NCBI GenBank assembly: GCA_050736615.1
Contig: JBOHWL010000136.1
Span: forward strand, 17,443-81,442
Reading direction: 5' to 3'
Source: JBOHWJ01 sp050736615
GTDB taxonomy: Bacteria; Desulfobacterota; Binatia; Binatales; Binataceae
Length of the DNA: 64,000 bases
Shown: one piece after another, positions 61,399-64,000 of the stretch
Position numbering within the stretch: the stretch's first letter is position 1
Layout of the letters: each line of letters starts with the position of its first letter
Notes under the pieces: model-generated
Told to the model about the DNA's origin: nothing
What the model saw: only the letters and a program-made list of their open reading frames with translations
Database searches by the model: none
Program-made: the position numbers and the translations under genes

Positions 61399-62979
61399 TC
61401 AGCGGGTGCGCTTGTGGTAGTAGCGGGGCGGAGCGGGGTTAGTGGATGAACCGTTGTTGCCGCCCAGTAATCCCGACGCGACACCGCCAATCACGCCACC
61501 GATGATGCCTGCTATCGCGCCGCCCTCAATTCCAGAAATCCCCGAACCTTGCGATTGTACCGGCGTGGGCTGCTGGTACGGATACGGCTCATTGCCAGCT
61601 TCTTGGGGATACGGGTTGCCAGCTTCCTCAGGCCGATAATAACGGTGAACGTGGTGGCGCACCGGCGAATGGTATTGCCGATTCGTTATCGGCGCGGGCT
61701 GTGGCGACGGCTGGGCTGGTAGCGGCGGCGGTTGATAGATCACCTGTTTGGGTGGATGCTCCCTGATGTATTCCTGATGAGCCAGTTCCTCCTGCTGGCT
61801 CCTCCAGTAACTGTAGCCCGTGGCCGCGACGGCGATGACCACGGCGGCCGCGATCGCCGGAATAATCAGGCGCCGCGCACTTGATTTCGCCTTATCCGCG
61901 GTTGAATTCGCCGCGGGCGGCCGCACCGGGCGCGTGAGCGATTCGGAGGGGGCTTCTTCTTTGAAAACCCAGGTGCCTTGGTTGACTGCCGTGCTTTTCG
62001 ATTGCATCGGCGTGGTCGCGTCTTGGCCGAGCTCGACAAACGGCTCCGACTGCGGATTAGTGGCGGCGGTTTGACCAACCACAGAGGTCGACATGGTTTG
62101 CAACGGCTGCGTCGAATCGCGGCTCTGAGGTTCAGGGATCGGCGTTTGTACCTGAGCGCCCAGGTCCGCTTTGATCGCTTCAAGCCGCAGCCTGAATTCG
62201 CGCGCGCTCGGGATACGCTGCTCGATTTTGTCCGCCAATGACAGCGCGAGAAGGTCGGATAGCTCCTTGCTGCAATCCGAACGCAGACTGATTAGGGCGG
62301 GAAAATCGAACGGCACCGGGATGCGGCCGGTGAGCGCGTGATGGAGCGTCGCGCCGAGCGAATATAAATCCGAGCGCGCCTCGACCATGCCGCCGTACTG
62401 TTCTTTAGGCGCGTAGCCGGGCGTGCCAAACGTCGTCATCGTCGCGTTCTGGAAAAAGCGCGCGATACCGAAATCAATCAGCCTGACCTTGCCCGTCGGC
62501 GTCACCATTACGTTGGCCGGCTTCATGTCGCGATAAATGATTGGCGGCGTCAAACCGTGCAGGTATTCCAGCGTCGCGAGGATCTGCAGTGCGATATCGA
62601 TTACCTCGGCTTGCGGCATCCCGGCGCGAGCGGCGCTCATCAGGTCCTGAAACGTGCCGCCCTCGACGTACTCCATCACGAGATAATGATTCTGCCGCTC
62701 GCTGAATTTGTCGAAAATCTGGATAATATGCTCGTCCTTGAGCCGGGCGAGCATGTCGGCTTCTCGTTGAAAGCCAAGAATCGCCTGCTGTTGCTCCTCG
62801 GGATTGGCGAAGTTGTCGATCATCTCCGCCACAGCGCATAACCTGCTATTCAGGCGCAGATCCTCGGCGAGATAGACCACCTTCATCCCGCCGCCGCCAA
62901 GTTTCCTGCCGAGCCGATAACGCCCGCTCAGGACCGTGGGAGAACCAAGAGTTGACGTGGTTTGAGGGTCGGTTGCCAT
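61399..62979 (-). CDS. Membrane Ser/Thr protein kinase with a WNK-like lysine arrangement
   Basis: A protein of 526 residues. Residues 20-275 are a Hanks-type kinase: glycine loop G28-x-G30-x2-K33, helix-C E73 (QREADML), D151 and K153 with N156 (YRDMKPANVM), D169 (LIDFG), and GTPGYAPKEQYG. The beta-3 lysine of VAIK is absent; the sequence is CAVAEM, with Ala at 51. A lysine stands at 33, where the third loop glycine normally is, as in WNK kinases. A Thr/Pro linker, one membrane helix (371-391), a Pro/Tyr/His-rich region and a glycine-zipper tail (486-507) follow. The neighbouring phosphatase and FHA proteins are likely partners. GGAG lies eight bases before ATG. Confidence 0.88.
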   Translation of the reverse strand: MATDPQTTSTLGSPTVLSGRYRLGRKLGGGGMKVVYLAEDLRLNSRLCAVAEMIDNFANPEEQQQAILGFQREADMLARLKDEHIIQIFDKFSERQNHYLVMEYVEGGTFQDLMSAARAGMPQAEVIDIALQILATLEYLHGLTPPIIYRDMKPANVMVTPTGKVRLIDFGIARFFQNATMTTFGTPGYAPKEQYGGMVEARSDLYSLGATLHHALTGRIPVPFDFPALISLRSDCSKELSDLLALSLADKIEQRIPSAREFRLRLEAIKADLGAQVQTPIPEPQSRDSTQPLQTMSTSVVGQTAATNPQSEPFVELGQDATTPMQSKSTAVNQGTWVFKEEAPSESLTRPVRPPAANSTADKAKSSARRLIIPAIAAAVVIAVAATGYSYWRSQQEELAHQEYIREHPPKQVIYQPPPLPAQPSPQPAPITNRQYHSPVRHHVHRYYRPEEAGNPYPQEAGNEPYPYQQPTPVQSQGSGISGIEGGAIAGIIGGVIGGVASGLLGGNNGSSTNPAPPRYYHKRTR

Positions 62980-63261
62980 GGAACGACTCCGGCGGGGCCG
63001 CGATTAGCAATTTCAAAAACGGCTGAGGCGAACCCGTTCAATCAGCCGTTGATGAGCTGAAGCGTCCAAAAGGGCTCATTAATTCGCTCACGTGCGACGG
63101 CATCGCATCAGATTCGCCCCGAAAGCAAAACGTTGGCAGAGTTTAGCGCTAATATCCGCCGGAATCCAGCATCACATCGACATGGATAGCGTTTGAGGGC
63201 AATTGACAGTAGGTGCGGCAATCAAAGCCACGTTCTTGGGACAAACGCGCGCGAGAAAAGC

Positions 63262-63732
63262 TCACTGAATTGCGGAGCATCTGCGCATAACCCGAGCGAG
63301 CACTTCTCTCAGCCGGGCGGGCGTCCAACGCCTTACGTCACATTCCCAGATGGTCGCGACATGCCATCCTAAGCTGCGCAGCCGTCGCGCGTTTCGCCGG
63401 TCACGCAGCTTGTTAGTGTTCAGCTTCCGCACCCAGTAGCGGTGATTGCCGACCGGCATCCGCCCTTTGAGGCAGTGATGCCTGTGCCAGAAGCAGCCAT
63501 TAACCTCAATGATCAGATGGTACTTGCGCAGGATAATGTCGGGCCGTCCAGGAAGTTTGGGATCATGGAGGCGAAAACGGTAACCGAGAGCATGAAGTAC
63601 ACGCCGAACCGCAATTTCGGGCTTGGTATGCTTCGCTCGAATGTGTGACATCACCTCCGAGCGTTTTGCCGCGGTGAAGACGTCGCGGCTGCGCCTCTTT
63701 ACAGGCGCGGTTGAAACTTTCGTTGGAGCCAT
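63262..63732 (-). CDS. vsr: Vsr-type very-short-patch repair endonuclease
   Basis: A protein of 156 residues from ATG 63732. The open frame continues upstream but overlaps the HNH gene. Signatures are TAAKRSEVMSHIRAKHTKPE, LPGRPDIILRKYHLIIEVNG (catalytic Asp), then CFWHRHHC with zinc-binding residues and a closing LGWHVATIWECDVR. Vsr nicks DNA 5' of T in T:G mismatches formed by deamination of 5-methylcytosine. It is usually linked to a cytosine methyltransferase, which may lie beyond the window end. It overlaps the HNH gene by 34 bases. Confidence 0.9.
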   Translation of the reverse strand: MAPTKVSTAPVKRRSRDVFTAAKRSEVMSHIRAKHTKPEIAVRRVLHALGYRFRLHDPKLPGRPDIILRKYHLIIEVNGCFWHRHHCLKGRMPVGNHRYWVRKLNTNKLRDRRNARRLRSLGWHVATIWECDVRRWTPARLREVLARVMRRCSAIQ

Positions 63733-64000
63733 TCGAGCGCCGCTCGTTGATCCTCCAACGTAGCCCGGCGAATCTGGGAGAAAAGTTCCACTCGGGATGT
63801 TTTCGGAAATGGGACGTATCGCAAACCCTCGTTGCAGTTGGTGCACTCGGTGCGGAGATTGTCGAGAATATCTCGAGAAACCCGCGATTGTCCTCGTATG
63901 TAACCTATCGTAAGACGCACCGGTCGGCCGGGGTGAAATGGATCCTTGTCATCGGGAGTGGCTCCGCAAACCTGGCAAGCGCGTTGATCTCGCTGAAGAG
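63699..64000 (-). CDS. HNH-endonuclease-like protein, C-terminal part
   Basis: The 5' end lies beyond the window. About 99 residues are readable: QRACQVCGATPDD, then PFHPGRPVRLTIGYI, DNLRTECTNCNEGLRYVPFP, and a helical end (RRATLEDQRAALEWLQRKF). Two CxxC pairs around a DNLRTxCxxCN motif are the zinc-stabilised HNH form seen in restriction and McrA-like nucleases. The canonical HH pair is not obvious (FHPGRP may provide one His). Its overlap with vsr suggests a DNA modification or restriction locus extending past position 64000. Confidence 0.72.
   Translation of the reverse strand, partial: LQRDQRACQVCGATPDDKDPFHPGRPVRLTIGYIRGQSRVSRDILDNLRTECTNCNEGLRYVPFPKTSRVELFSQIRRATLEDQRAALEWLQRKFQPRL

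Noticed and set aside
1..64000. CRISPR arrays, rRNA, tRNA, complete insertion sequences or prophage
   Set aside because: I looked for evenly spaced repeats, conserved RNA segments, transposase or integrase motifs and phage structural genes, and saw none.

Overview
The window is GC-rich bacterial chromosome, complete in the middle and cut through a gene at each end. The gene set is two luciferase-like monooxygenases, an MMPL/RND exporter, thiolase/DUF35/MaoC-type acyl-CoA enzymes, alternative complex III with a caa3 oxidase, DapL-type lysine synthesis and an isc operon. It points to an aerobic, soil- or sediment-type lineage of the former Deltaproteobacteria, most like Candidatus Binatota (Desulfobacterota_B). 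That placement is inference; there is no rRNA here to confirm it. I saw no tRNA, rRNA, CRISPR array, prophage or intact insertion sequence.

Layout. (1) 1-3.5 kb: the tail of an iron-sulfur oxidoreductase, two LLM-family flavin enzymes and a His-rich exported protein. (2) 3.6-9.4 kb, minus strand: iscS-iscU-iscA-hscB-hscA-iscX plus a small uncharacterised protein, behind a striking regulatory region with two stacked promoters and repeated TGGACC boxes. (3) 9.5-18 kb: GNAT, MMPL exporter, secF without secD, two tiny zinc-ribbon genes, trmI, a cyclase and a methyltransferase. (4) 18.1-22.2 kb, minus strand: a tight six-gene operon (alpha/beta hydrolase, thiolase-like protein, DUF35, PHP, two MaoC-like hotdog proteins), recalling side-chain retro-aldol cleavage systems. 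(5) 22.4-30.4 kb: an excisionase-like HTH, a zinc peptidase, a metallophosphoesterase/cupredoxin pair divergent from a frameshifted ECF sigma factor with its anti-sigma factor, smpB, a MetE-like enzyme, DUF2007 and DedA. (6) 30.7-37.5 kb: gltA, ispG, a frameshifted GNAT, and the dapL-folK-transaldolase operon. (7) 38.0-49.4 kb: a nine-gene respiratory operon, actABCDF then coxB-coxAC-coxD-ctaG, with no actE. (8) 49.4-53.7 kb: two polytopic membrane proteins (one internally duplicated), a short-chain dehydrogenase and a cupin. (9) 54.1-63.0 kb: a phospho-signalling region with a PrsW-like/FHA-like protein, PP2C phosphatase, twin-FHA membrane protein, secreted lipase-like protein, a cysteine-rich exported protein and a Ser/Thr kinase whose catalytic lysine appears to have moved to the glycine loop, as in eukaryotic WNK kinases. 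(10) 63.2-64 kb: a Vsr-type nicking endonuclease and a partial HNH nuclease.

How the parts work together: the isc genes supply Fe-S clusters to ActB, IspG and others. ActA-F take electrons from quinol, and the haem-bearing CoxB of the caa3 oxidase probably receives them directly. The kinase, phosphatase and FHA proteins form a plausible write/erase/read set at the membrane. Dispersed TGTCATTCCGAGC-type inverted repeats and one TA-flanked MITE sit in the intergenic gaps. Two genes (ECF sigma factor, GNAT) carry single-base frameshifts that could be real or assembly errors.
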